Assembly: GCA_030867875.1 (NCBI GenBank)
Contig: JAOWCC010000936.1
Coordinates: forward strand, 14,516,095-14,580,094
Reading direction: 5' to 3'
Length of the DNA stretch: 64,000 bases
Source: Actinernus sp. WN-2022
Lineage: Eukaryota; Cnidaria; Anthozoa; Actiniaria; Actinernidae
Every line of letters starts with the position of its first letter. Positions within the stretch are counted from its first letter, which is position 1. Made by a program: the position numbers and the translations under genes. Below are positions 36,801 to 48,800 of the stretch, piece by piece. The notes under the pieces were generated by a model. That model made no database searches. It saw nothing but the letters and a program-made list of their open reading frames with translations, and was not told the origin of the DNA.

Positions 36801-39800
36801 TGAGACTTTGTCCGTTTAGAATTTGTTGACATAATTAGTAGGTCATACCTGTTGACATAATTAGTAGGTCATACCTGTTGACATAATTAGTAGGCCATAC
36901 CTGTTGACATAATTAGTAGGCCATACCTGTTGACATAATTAGTAGGTCATACCTGTTGACATAATTAGTAGGTCATACCTGTTGACATAATTAGTAGGTC
37001 ATACCTGTTGACATAATTAGTAGGTCATACCTGTTTTCGATGAGCCGTACAGCTCGAGTCTCAAACATGCGGCGCCGTTGTAGGATATCGTGTTAACTCG
37101 CACGTATCTCGCTGTTAAGGCCTCTATCACGTCATGTTTTACGGGCGTGTTTCTGTCGACATTCGCAAGAAAAACCTTCAACGAATCAAAATGGAAATAA
37201 TGAAGTAACAGTTTTATTATATATGATTAGGAAAACACACTCACGTAGGAAAAGTAACTTTCAGCGATAACATTCCAAAATCATCATCTTATTTGTAGTA
37301 TCTGAAAGACCTAAGCCGCGATTTCGTGCAGAAAAAATATTACTGGCTTTATATTTTATTGGACATTGGTGAATGTTTCAGAACGAGTTTTTATTACCCT
37401 ATAATTTCTTGAATCAACATATTTCATTCTCTTCTGAAGCCAGAATAAACCTTTCTTCTGTACGTTTTGTAAAATTCCTCATGTCGGTCTCGAAATGTTT
37501 AGATAGCAAAAATTGAATAACACAGAAACTGTGACTTTGACTTTGGACTGATGCTAACAGTAACTAAAATTTACCCTAACACTGCCTAGCTCAATATATG
37601 AATATTGCACAGATCCTTATTACTATATATTGTTTTCAGAACAACAATGCCCTTTTCTGCACCTTAAGTTTAGTGTTGATCGTATAATTCGCCCAGTTTG
37701 AGCCGTCACGTGACGTTTGTAAGAAGTATGCCCTGACCCACTGGTTTGCCTTGTAGTTTCCCTGTGTAGCAACTCCACAAATAACATGAGGTGATCCTAA
37801 GTCGATCTGTAGATGTGGAGTAGAGTCACTTGTAGAGGCGCACCACGATGACCCTCCAGTGTAATGTAGCCTGGTACTCCTGGCGGATGTTGCACTATCA
37901 TTCCAAGAGGAGGCAGTAATCCTGGAATCTAAAACAGCCCCACTTTCTAGACCAAGAGAACGGTCGCCACAACTTGCTGCGAGTAATGGATAACGTTTTG
38001 TTAGTGTATAAATATACAATTTTATGGAAGCTCTTCGCTATAAAAGTGCTACCTTCAGTAAAAACTTAAAGAAGCGACGTTGTACAGATATTCAGTAGCA
38101 GTAGCAGCAGTCATTTTATTGCATATTATGTACAAAGAACATATTAATATGGTTTGTTTTACTTTCTTCCAAATAACTAATATGAACTATTTGATTCAAT
38201 TGATACATAATTTTATTCAATCCATGTCCTCCACTGATTAATATTGTCCAATTTTCCTTAGTGGACCGTCATATCAACTAACTTTACTAATCCACATATC
38301 GAATTGGAATTTTGCGAAGGAAGGAAAACACGGAGAAAACCCTTCGGAGCACATATTTGTCCAATACTCTGACAAATTTATGCATAGCATTGTTTTGTAT
38401 TTTATTGTATTGCATCGTTCTACTATTGTAATGTTAAGCTATTGTTATGTCGATATAATACAAAACAATACTATGCATAAATTTGTCAAAGTATTGGACA
38501 ACCCTCGTACTTTGGCACCCGTAGAAATCAACTCTAAGGCAAATGGCACTGTTCCACTTGACTGAGAAGACACGGATATATTGAGCCTCAATTGAGTATT
38601 TCAGCCAGTTCACTACAACACAGGACTTGTCTTTGTTTGCTTGGAATACCTTTAAAACAAAATAAGAACAAAGATTTACGTTATACACAAGCGATCTTCA
38701 TATTTGTCGTATCCTTTGGTATTCAAGCATTTTCATAGGCGTTTTCGTAATAACCTATTTGAGTGAAACTACTTTCGTAATAGCGGAGCTCCTGTGCGAG
38801 CGGAGCACCATACATATAGCATGAGGTGAAATGTCGCTGGATCTTCTTGCCCGCCCGACTCAACCTCGTTCCCAGGGATCTTTATGCGCCTAATCGAAGA
38901 TGGTGTCGAAAGAACCCCTGGTACAGGCTGGTCATGTGACCCAAAATATGTCCAATATGTGGGCATATTTTGATCATCCGCCATCGAGGATTCATCATCG
39001 CTGAAGCACGGTTAACGGCTGAAGTGTGATTCCAATGAATTCCAACCGTACATTATTCTACTTGTACCCAGCTAAGGAGGGAGTATGAAAACCACGCTAA
39101 CTACTGATGAATTCCAGTTGTTTTCAACGAATTTTGAACGCGCGATAGACGACATCACCAGTTTTTTTTTATCAAAAATGCACGCGCAGTAATGGGGCCT
39201 GAAACAACCATAGGGGCTGATCAAAGCCAGGACCCGGCTAATCCACAGATCGAATTGGAAAAAACCCTCGGAGCAAGGGCGAGATACCAACAAACTCAAC
39301 TCACATGTAGCGCCGGGTCCGTGGATCGAACCTGGGCCACAGAGGTGAGAGGTGAAGCGCTTAACCACTGCGCTACCCCGGCTCTCCGCCACCCAGGCTC
39401 GTCTTCGAAATTCTCCAAACAACGTGCGCGAAAGGTCTAGCCAATCAGCGGCCGAATCCCACCAGCCTGTACCAGGGGTTCTTTCGACGACATCTTGTAT
39501 TAGATGGGTAGAGATCCCTGGAAACGAGGTTGCGCCCGACCACATGAGCACACGTCCGCCCGGCCGGTGCGCCAACGAGCGGAACACGTGACGTTTTCGA
39601 GTCCTGAATAGACCCACTCGATTTTGTTTGGCTATTTAACACATTCCTCTCCATTACATTCAATTCTCCCATTTATGGAAATTTGTGATTTTCCAAATTA
39701 TCTCAATGATCAGTCTGAATTTTTGCCATAACGCGTAAAATATTCAATTTCCAACTTTAATTTACATTATATCTCCGCGTGCGCGAACGAAATGTTATTT

Positions 39801-42800
39801 CTGTTGTATGTTATCGCCATTTCCGTTACATGTACGCGTGGACTATTTATATTTGTAATTTAATTTTCATTAACAAATAAAGAAGCCTTAGCCATGTTTT
39901 ATACTATCATAAAACACGATGGGCATTTGAGAACATGAGAGAAATGTTAAAGCACAAGCCGAAGGCGCGTGCTTTCAACATTTCTAGAGTCTTCTCAAAT
40001 GACCAGAGTGTTTTATGATAGTATAAAACATGGATTTAAGGCTTCTTTATCTGTTTTATAATATAGATTTACGCGCGCGATGAAAGGAAACCGTCAGTTG
40101 AAAACTATATAACACGGCTAACCATGTTATATACTCTGATAAAACATGGCTTCTTAGCCAATCAGAGCGCGCGTACTATCGTATCTATATTATAATTACA
40201 TATATGCGCGTGCATCTCGTCGTATTTGATTACTGGGAGCTCCGCTCTAAGGCTTGCCCATAGTATATAACGCGTACGTTATTCAATAATAATATACTTT
40301 TATTATTATTAACTGTACGAATTTCGGTAACAATAACTAACTTCGAGGAACTTAACAACTAATAATTAATACCTTTGGTTATTAAAGAATAGTTACAAGA
40401 ACATACAGTTCAGGAAAATATGTCTAGTTTTAGGGCCTTTATTGTTAAGAGTTGAATTGTATTGACTGAAAGAGTTACCATGTTTAAATAAAAGTATTTA
40501 TATATATATATATATATATATACATATATATCATAGTTCAGTACCTTGGTAACTGTCTCGCCAGCATTGTACTCACGGTAGGAATTCCCTTCTATGCTAT
40601 ACATTATAGTATATTGCACGACCCACTTATCAGCAGTAGGATCCCCTTGTGTAGCGATTCCTGTTACTGTTTTCATCTGTCCAAGATCAACCTGTATGTA
40701 CTCAGTGTTAGATGTTGTGGAGCTACACCACGACGAGCTGCCATACAGACGTCCGTGAGATGCCATGTGCGTGTTGTCAGTGTTAGATGACGACGTCATT
40801 TGAATATCTTGAACACCTTTATTTTCAATTCCAAGAGATTCTTTGCATTCTATAGTAATGTAAACAAAGTGAAAACAAAACACAGATAATCAAACAATGG
40901 GCATTGAGCATTACCTGACTTTATGAATGAGCCTTTTACAGGAATGCAATAACGTGGTTGTACTGGGTTTCAAAAAAATCATATATTTAAAGGCACTTGT
41001 ACGAGATCGGTGGTGTTATTAGCAAAACCTGTTTGTAAATGCTATTTTCCATCTCCAATCGATTGTCGATCTTTCTAAAACAGCGTTTTCAAAGATAGCT
41101 TGCCACCCAGTATCCATGGGAACGCCTTTCCCATAGGGATCACGAGCTCAATTCATTTGTTAACGATGTATTATATTAGCACGTGACTGTTTCCTGCAAA
41201 AGGCCTATTGTGTTCCACTAGTTTTAGAAACACTAACCAGGACGGCGCCGGATGTAACGACGGGCCATAGAAAAGCGTTTTCCGCGAAATTTGTTTTTGT
41301 TGTTTCTTTTATTACTTGAAGGTTCTATTCACAATCAGATTTTCGAAAGAAATATCATCAGCATAGAGTTCTGTTCAGGCCGAATGTAAAACGGTGTAAT
41401 TTACCTTCTCACATTCGCGTTTTCTTACGAATGAAAAATGCAGTTTTCACATTTTTGCAGAGAACGGTCAACATTCCGGCGATTGTATACATTTTCACGT
41501 GCAGTTATTGTATTAAGCAATTCAGGATATTGTTTCATGCCGTCGTCCTAGATATTTTCGTGGTGTTTCGTATACAGGGTTTTTTTGCTGTTAGAGTTAC
41601 CTTCTACGACTCCATACACCTCGACGCGAAGAGTCTTAAAAGCACTGTAAGTTTTAGGATTAAAACGGATGAACCTTGCAGTAGTCGGGATTCCAAGGGG
41701 ATTCTTGATGACGTCATTTTTATCAATATTTCCAGAGAATATCTGTAGGTAAATCAAATTGTATTTGTATCATCTTCTGTCGATTATTCATACACGAATA
41801 CAATTAAATATAACCTTTTTGGTATTTTGTTGACAAAAATCATGATATACATGTAGCAACGTGAATTATTGTATTTCTATTTTGTACTTTCATTTTAACG
41901 ACTCTCATTCAAACTTACCTTTACAGCGCCATTTTCCTGGTACACTTCCCACAGTACATTGTCCACAGATAGATATAACTGATAAGTCTTCGTCCATTCA
42001 ACTGTTGTAGGGTTACCCTGTGTTGCTACACTACAGATGGTGTATGCAGACCCTAGGTCAATCTGGAGATAATCATTGTCGTCATCATTATTAGCTGGAG
42101 CCCAGCATGTACCAGTTCCCCGAAGTCTACCGTTCCATGGCTTATAATTGGCATCATAGATGGTCGATGCCGTGAAGCGATGGTCTAAAATAAAGCTTTT
42201 GCTCTGTAATCCAACAGGCACATCAGCACAGCCTAAAACACAAACAAAACAAGTCATTTTAATCGGCCTCCTTTGATCAAGAATGTTCAATTTATATCAA
42301 AACGCCTGATTTGAACATTCCGAAAACCTTAGTTTCTGACAGACTGTTAAGAAATAGAAAAATATGTTCCGTGTTTACGTAGAGTTATAGAAACACGAGT
42401 GGAGGTATTGTGAGAAGGAGAAATGACAGTGGCAACACGAGTCCGAGAGGCGAATTCTATTTCGAGTTCTCTACTCGAAAGATGTTCCGTGTTTACGTAG
42501 AGCTATGAGAAATGACAGTGGTAGCAGGAGACCGAGAGGCGAATTCTATTTCGAGTTCTCTACTCTTTCCACAAGAGTTTCTATAACTCTTACTAGCTCT
42601 ATAGAGTCATTGAAAGCGCGTGTTCACATCGAGGTTAGCTAGTTTTACGAATGAAAAGTAAACAACACAACTGTATTAGATGCTTAGCCGACTAATAAGT
42701 TGTTTACTATATAAAATCTGTCAAGAAATGACATTTTCTTTCCATAATAACCAAACCCTTGCGCGCTCGCTCGAAAAATGGTGATGGGAAACAATTTAAT

Positions 42801-45800
42801 TACCCGAAATACGGTTTCATATTTGGTGCGTTCTTGTGCAAATTTCGGCCGTTCTTGGCAGAATTATGTAATAATATAGGATATTTTATTCGTACCAAGT
42901 ACAGTTATGTTTATTCATTTTGTGAAAACAACATTAATAAGGTCTGCTTCCCACATTAAGCTCGTAAACTCGTTTGAAGGTTTTTGAATATTCTACATGC
43001 ATATGTATCTAACGCCAAACTAATCACAGATAAACAGTTATTCATTTGTGAGGCTAAATGACGAAATCAACTTTTACCTGGATGTGCTCCACTTCCATAG
43101 AGCTCCACTCTCATACACGGCGAGAGTTTGTAAGATTTTGGGACGAATCGAAGCATGCGCATGACCAGTGATCTTTCTACTTCGTGTTTTACCACCGTGG
43201 AGCGATCGTGATTGGCAGAGAAGACCTGAGAGATATCAATCATAAATACAATTCAGTTGGTAGTCGATGAGAAGGCGATCCAAAAACTGACACTTTCCGG
43301 TTATCCAAATACAAATGATAACAATACTGAAAGTTAGAGCCGAGAGAACCAAAACCATGTCGGCATTTGCATTGTTTTAAACTAATGTGAAATTAACTTA
43401 TGGGAAAATTCGTCACTGCAAAACTGCCAAGTTCCCTTGCTCGCTCATCTTTGTAGATTAGCAAAATATCGGAAAAAAGATTTGTTTCTGAAGCTTGCTC
43501 GGTAGAAGATTTTATTAAGAAACAATGAAGCAAAAAAACGCATCACAGAAAACTAATTGCTTGACAGCTTTTTAAGATAAAAAAGGAAGATTCAACAAAT
43601 TCCTGACGTCGAGCTATATATTTGTCATCGCAGTTCATCGCAGTTCGAACGAAAGATTGTGATGACTACGAACCGTCTTCGTTCACAGTTTATTAGCAAG
43701 CTTTGAGGGACATGTTAAAAGAGAAAACTAACGTGCGAGCATACTAAAACGACTTGGTGTTTGAGAAAGGCAGGAAACAGAAGACGATCGACTTAAAACT
43801 TTGTACGATAAACGCTTCCTTTTCCCACCAAGAACAAAGGCTTTTGTCTGAAGAGTCGGTAATCAGCTTCGAAAAAGAATCGAATCTCCCGCCGAATGAT
43901 TTACCGAACACTACCTTTTGTTTCGACGACTCGGTAATGAGTCTCGGAGGGTTTTCGAATTTCCGGCTGTGCGAAATTGACTATTGTGGAGCTAAATCAT
44001 TGTTCTCCTCGTGGAAGGTCAGTGAGCTATTTTGGCATATACTAAAATCACGTGACCGATTACGTCATCGTTACGTCATCGCCACTGAGTGATTTGTGGG
44101 GACCCAACACCATGCCTGTCCAAGTTTGAACTGTATGGCATTAGAAATGAGGGCGATGCGGGCATGTACTTAATATCACGTGACCGATGACGTCATCGTT
44201 ACGTCAAAGCCATTAAGTGATTCGTGGGGACCCAATGCATGTCTAAGTTTGAACTGTCTGGCATTACGAATGAGGGAGATATGGGCATCTACTTAAAATC
44301 ACGTGACGATGACGTCATCGTTGCGTCATCGTCACTAAGTAATTGATAGGGACCCACTACCATGTCTGTCCAGGATTGAAGTGTCTGGCATTAGAAGGGC
44401 ACCGTCAATACATCTTCTCCAGCATGACCAAATTTACCCTGGGTGCCAGAGGTTCTACTGCCCTCTCTAAGCCAAAGCTTAGATCGTCGAGAAGGCTGGG
44501 AGAACCTCTGGGCGCGCCAAGTATGAATCTCACTTCCATGCCAGACTAATCTCTTTTGATTGACACCTGAGAAGCCTTTTCCTAGCAAATTGATTAAACC
44601 GGGTAGACCAAATTTGGACGCGTACCATAAAACTCCGTCAATATATCATCGGAAAATGAAACACTATTCGGACAGCCAACGGAGAGTCTCCGATGTACAC
44701 AGAAACACACCATAAAACGATGAATAATTTAGCTCGGCCCCACTAACCCTAATAACTCGTTCTGCGCTTGCGCGCATCCACGAGTTAAACATGATTAAAC
44801 CTTTGTTATCAACTTTGCAACGCATTTCTTGATACGTGCGAGTCCGAGTCAGATCCGAGTCCAAGTCAACAGACCGAGTCACTTAACAGCGGTATCCCCT
44901 CTTTTCCGGAAAGGCTACGTCGAGCTCAGACACGTGCGAGGTCGGTAAATCTCAGTTGAAAACTAGTCGTTTACACGTAACGCAGTTGTTTACTTGTTAA
45001 CTCCAGCCCTAGGAGAGTGAGCTCTCGACATTTACTAACACTAATCTCAGAGACGGTTATTTTTTCTTGTGCTACGTTTATTTAATAATGCCTATATCCT
45101 CACCCCAAGAACCTATAAATGTGAAAATAGACCTATATATACGTAACCTATAACCTGAGACAGAATAATCGCTTTACAATTATGCTCGAGGGTCCATCTG
45201 GCTGCCAGCACTGAGTGCTCTTTCCAGCTCGTCCCGTGACAATACGAAACTTCCCTTCTTTCGCGGGTAAAGGCAATCGTGGCCGTGCGAATTTTATTGT
45301 TTTCTCTATCTACGAAAATGTTCTTTTGCGCCCCGACAAATACGGAACAAACTTATCCTAATGTAAGATAATCAACCCACATATTACTGATGTGGATTTT
45401 ATTCATTGTTTGCATGTAGTAATAATAAGACCTATGTCGTGATTGGTGATATTTCATAGATTTTCAGCTGTTGGAATTCTCGTTGAAAGACTTTGGAAAT
45501 GAAAACGACCACGACATACAAGAATAGTAAATTGAAGATAATCCAAACAAAATAGGAAAAAAGAAATAACAAATAATGAGTGATATTCCAACAAGATTCG
45601 AACCTACAGCCTACCGAACAACAGGCTGGCGCGACCCTCCCAACTTACATTACCGCTGACCAGTGACCCAGTCATTTGATCATGACTCGGACTCGGACAT
45701 GACGCGGATTTGACTCGGTCAACCGATGAACTCGGTGTTGCATCGGTTTGGGCTCCAATAAATTATAAGTTTGGTTAGCGCCGCTCTTCGATGCTAGGTG

Positions 45801-48800
45801 TTTTTAAATTCTGATAAATAGCTCTTGAATTTATATTGAATTCTCGGTATGCTATTGCTGTCGTCGAAAAAGGCTTGATCTCCAGTTTCGTAGTTCTGTT
45901 TCTTGTCCTCTGTTCGACCGCCTTACATGTATGTTCTGTTCAATCGCCTTCGTGCTTGTTTCGTCTCTTTTATTGAAAACTTGACGTATGAAGCAGAACC
46001 GTTCTCTCCTTTTTCTAGAAAACAGTTAACATTTTAGTAGTTTCGCAAAAGCAATAGCATTCGAATTGAATAATTCAATCATCACTCAATTAAAGGAAGA
46101 GTTTCACATGTTTCTTTGATTAACATGCATATGAGGCACGTTAACACAAAAAGAGCCTTTGACACGAAGAATCCTTTTGTGTTAACTTGCTACATATAAA
46201 TGTATATAGTTAAGCCACTAGATACAAACAAAAACCTTGTTACTCTTACGTAAGCCCCATAGCTTTATTTCCTCACTATGAGTTCTCAGACCTCTAAGTT
46301 GCTTCGCATATTTACGAGTTAAAAATAGTAGGAAAATCGGTTTCATTCCGTTTGGGGACTTTATTCAGTTAATAAACATATTACGTCACCTCCATTCAGC
46401 GTTATAGATTTTATCAACAGGTTGATGAGGTCCGTGTACAAACTGAGTTTCATAGGATAAAAAGACTGCCATATCTTTAAGCTGGAAAAATAGAAAGGAC
46501 CCATTTATATTTCTTTTGTAGAACCTGCGTAGTTATTGAGAAATATAGCGATTTCAAGTTTCGAGAAGGTCCCTTAGCATTTATATAACAACAGAAAAAC
46601 TGAACTGATTAAAACCTGTTTTGCGAGGGTGATCATAGATATAATGCTTTTAGGGCATTCTATAAATAATCTCAGAACTTATTACATAGACAAATAACAA
46701 CATAGAAAATACTTTGCACACGCACATTTTCCATAAAGTAATCGCTATTTACTTAATTTACAGCAAAACAAATTTAAAGCAAGGCTATAGGTATGTAAGG
46801 GAACACAATGTTTAGAAATACATACCTTTACTTGACCATCTGCAACATATGGTCTCCAATTAATTCCATCGTGGGTAAAATGTATTTCGTATTTCTGAAC
46901 CCACTGTTCTGCAATGGAGTTCCCCTGTGTTGCTACAGCACAAATGACATGAGGTGATCCCAAGTCAATCTGTAGATATGGAGTAGAGTCGCTTGTAGAG
47001 GCGCACCACGATGACCCTCCAACGTAGTTGAGTTTGGCGTTAGCAGGAGGAGTAGAGCTGTCTCGTTCAGAGGATGATGTAATGTACATGTTGGGTACTG
47101 CTCCTGTCTCCATACCCAGACTTCTTTGTTTGCAAGGTACTGATAAGGAAATTGCGATAGCTCATTTAAGTCCGTATAGACGATAACCTTACCCGACTTC
47201 TATTCAACTTTTGTATCGGCGACACGCAAAAATGGAACAACATAGCACGTACTTCAGCGATAAATGTAGCAACAAAAGTGAGAGAAGCCAAAAAAGATTC
47301 TTCATTAGAATCGAATTTCTCTATTTTTTTTAATCGATCGCATGAAAAATTACTAAGTACGATGATGGAGAAAAATAGGAAACAGAACATATTACCTGGT
47401 GTAGTTGTTTGTAGTGTTAGAGTTGCCCATGAACTTTCGCCGACAGCACTGACAGCGCGGATCTTCACCACGTAACTCGTGTTTGTTTTAAGATCGCTAA
47501 TAAAACGTGACCTCACTTCGGCCCCTACACTCTCCGTGAATTTAGCTGACGGGTTATTCCCCATGTAGTATTCTATTTGAAAAAGCTTGACCACGCCTTC
47601 CGAGAGACTCTCACTTGCCTGTGCTTGAGCCCACCGGATATTTACGGAGTAATCCAGTACGTTAAATGACGTAACATTCACAGGAGCGTTGGGAACCTCT
47701 GATTAAGGGAGAGAGTTTCCAGAATATTATTTATCCATGTTCTATAACAAATTAATATTCAAATTTCGTACATTGTACAGGTGGTTGGCTAATGAGTGCA
47801 TCATTGGTGAACAAAGCAATTGAAATCAGTTGTCAATAATTTTCCGGATGAATAAAAACATTTTTTGGTAAATCTCTCCGAAAAGAAATGTATTTTCTAT
47901 AGACATTGAATGAAAACAGGACTTTTAATAACCAACTAAGTAGAGAACTTTGCAAAGAATAATTTATTTTGGCGTTCGGTCAATGAAGTTGACGGAATGA
48001 AAACAAAGATAAAGCGAAGCCGCCTTGCGAGCTCAATTGAATCAATATGATTGTAAATTTTAACTCGAAAACGTTTCTCTTGGAGCCACTTATTCAAATA
48101 TCAAGTATTTAGGCGGCTTATCTCCTAGACAGCCTACTTTCTTTAATAGTTTCTTTCATTCGAAAATGACTAACCAGCAGATTCCAGTGAATTGAAATCT
48201 TTAAACCGGCCTCCATGTGCTCGGCTCCGATGCAAAAAATTTCCAAATAAAAACTCCTGGGTTTTCGAACCATCCACCGAATTCTCGCTTCATTTCTCCT
48301 CTTATTGACAGGGTAAGGTCTCGGAAATAAAGCTATTTATTCAATAAGACTACTAGAGTGTTGTAGAAACTTTTGTTCACTACCACAGATGTTGGTTTGA
48401 CTTGTTGAGTTGTATATATACAGCGACTGCAAATCAGCCATTTCCAACGAGAGATTATGCAAATGCTCGCCTCATATATCGTCTGTCACACAGGAGACAG
48501 AGTTCAATCCTGCTGTTACCTTTCTAGTAATTGTCTGCACTGTTAAATATGCGAGTAGAATGAGGTTTTCCAAGCAGTCCAAACACGTAACTAACAGCGA
48601 AGGGCTCGCTCACATATATCAGTTCCCGTAATGAAGAGAGGATATGGGTTGAGTGCTTTGTTAGCCAATAATGCACTCTCATTAGCCAATCACCAGCTTG
48701 GATTTTGTACAATGCACGAAATTTGAATATTACTATAAAGAACGCTGAGCAGCCAATGAATCGCGCATTATGTATATTATAAATAATTATAGGTTTTCAT

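Larger units (their letters stand above)
38650..40544. other. Intron E10/E11
   Basis: Contains an inverted-arm element with a tRNA-derived SINE (38.86-39.55 kb), a long palindrome (39.88-40.05 kb) and a TA microsatellite at about 40,497-40,530. Confidence 0.65.
43226..46825. other. Intron E6/E7, 3.6 kb
   Basis: Contains a three-copy tandem repeat (44.03 kb) and a tRNA-like segment (45.6 kb). No Ig, FN3 or F5/8C exon seen. The rest, including the open frame at 43.75-44.09 kb, has no recognisable domain. Confidence 0.55.

Noticed and set aside
36825..37032. CRISPR-like array (eight regular 26-bp repeats)
   Set aside because: There are no spacers: the units are directly contiguous, and the context is a eukaryotic intron. 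It is a minisatellite.
39309..39397. Possible tRNA gene on the minus strand
   Set aside because: A and B boxes are present, but the acceptor stem does not pair convincingly and SINE tail sequence follows. Classed as a SINE.
39072..39672. A 181-codon minus-strand frame and overlapping plus-strand frames
   Set aside because: They cross the tRNA-derived SINE and its inverted arms, with no domain and no fit to the gene's exon phases.
43754..44092. 112-codon plus-strand frame, possible gene
   Set aside because: No recognisable domain, no splice partner and part of it overlaps the tandem repeat at 44.03 kb; probably chance.
47140..47395. Gene boundary between FN3 exon E5 and F5/8C exon E6
   Set aside because: Only 256 bp apart, E6 needs a phase 1 upstream exon, and no start codon with signal peptide is visible there.
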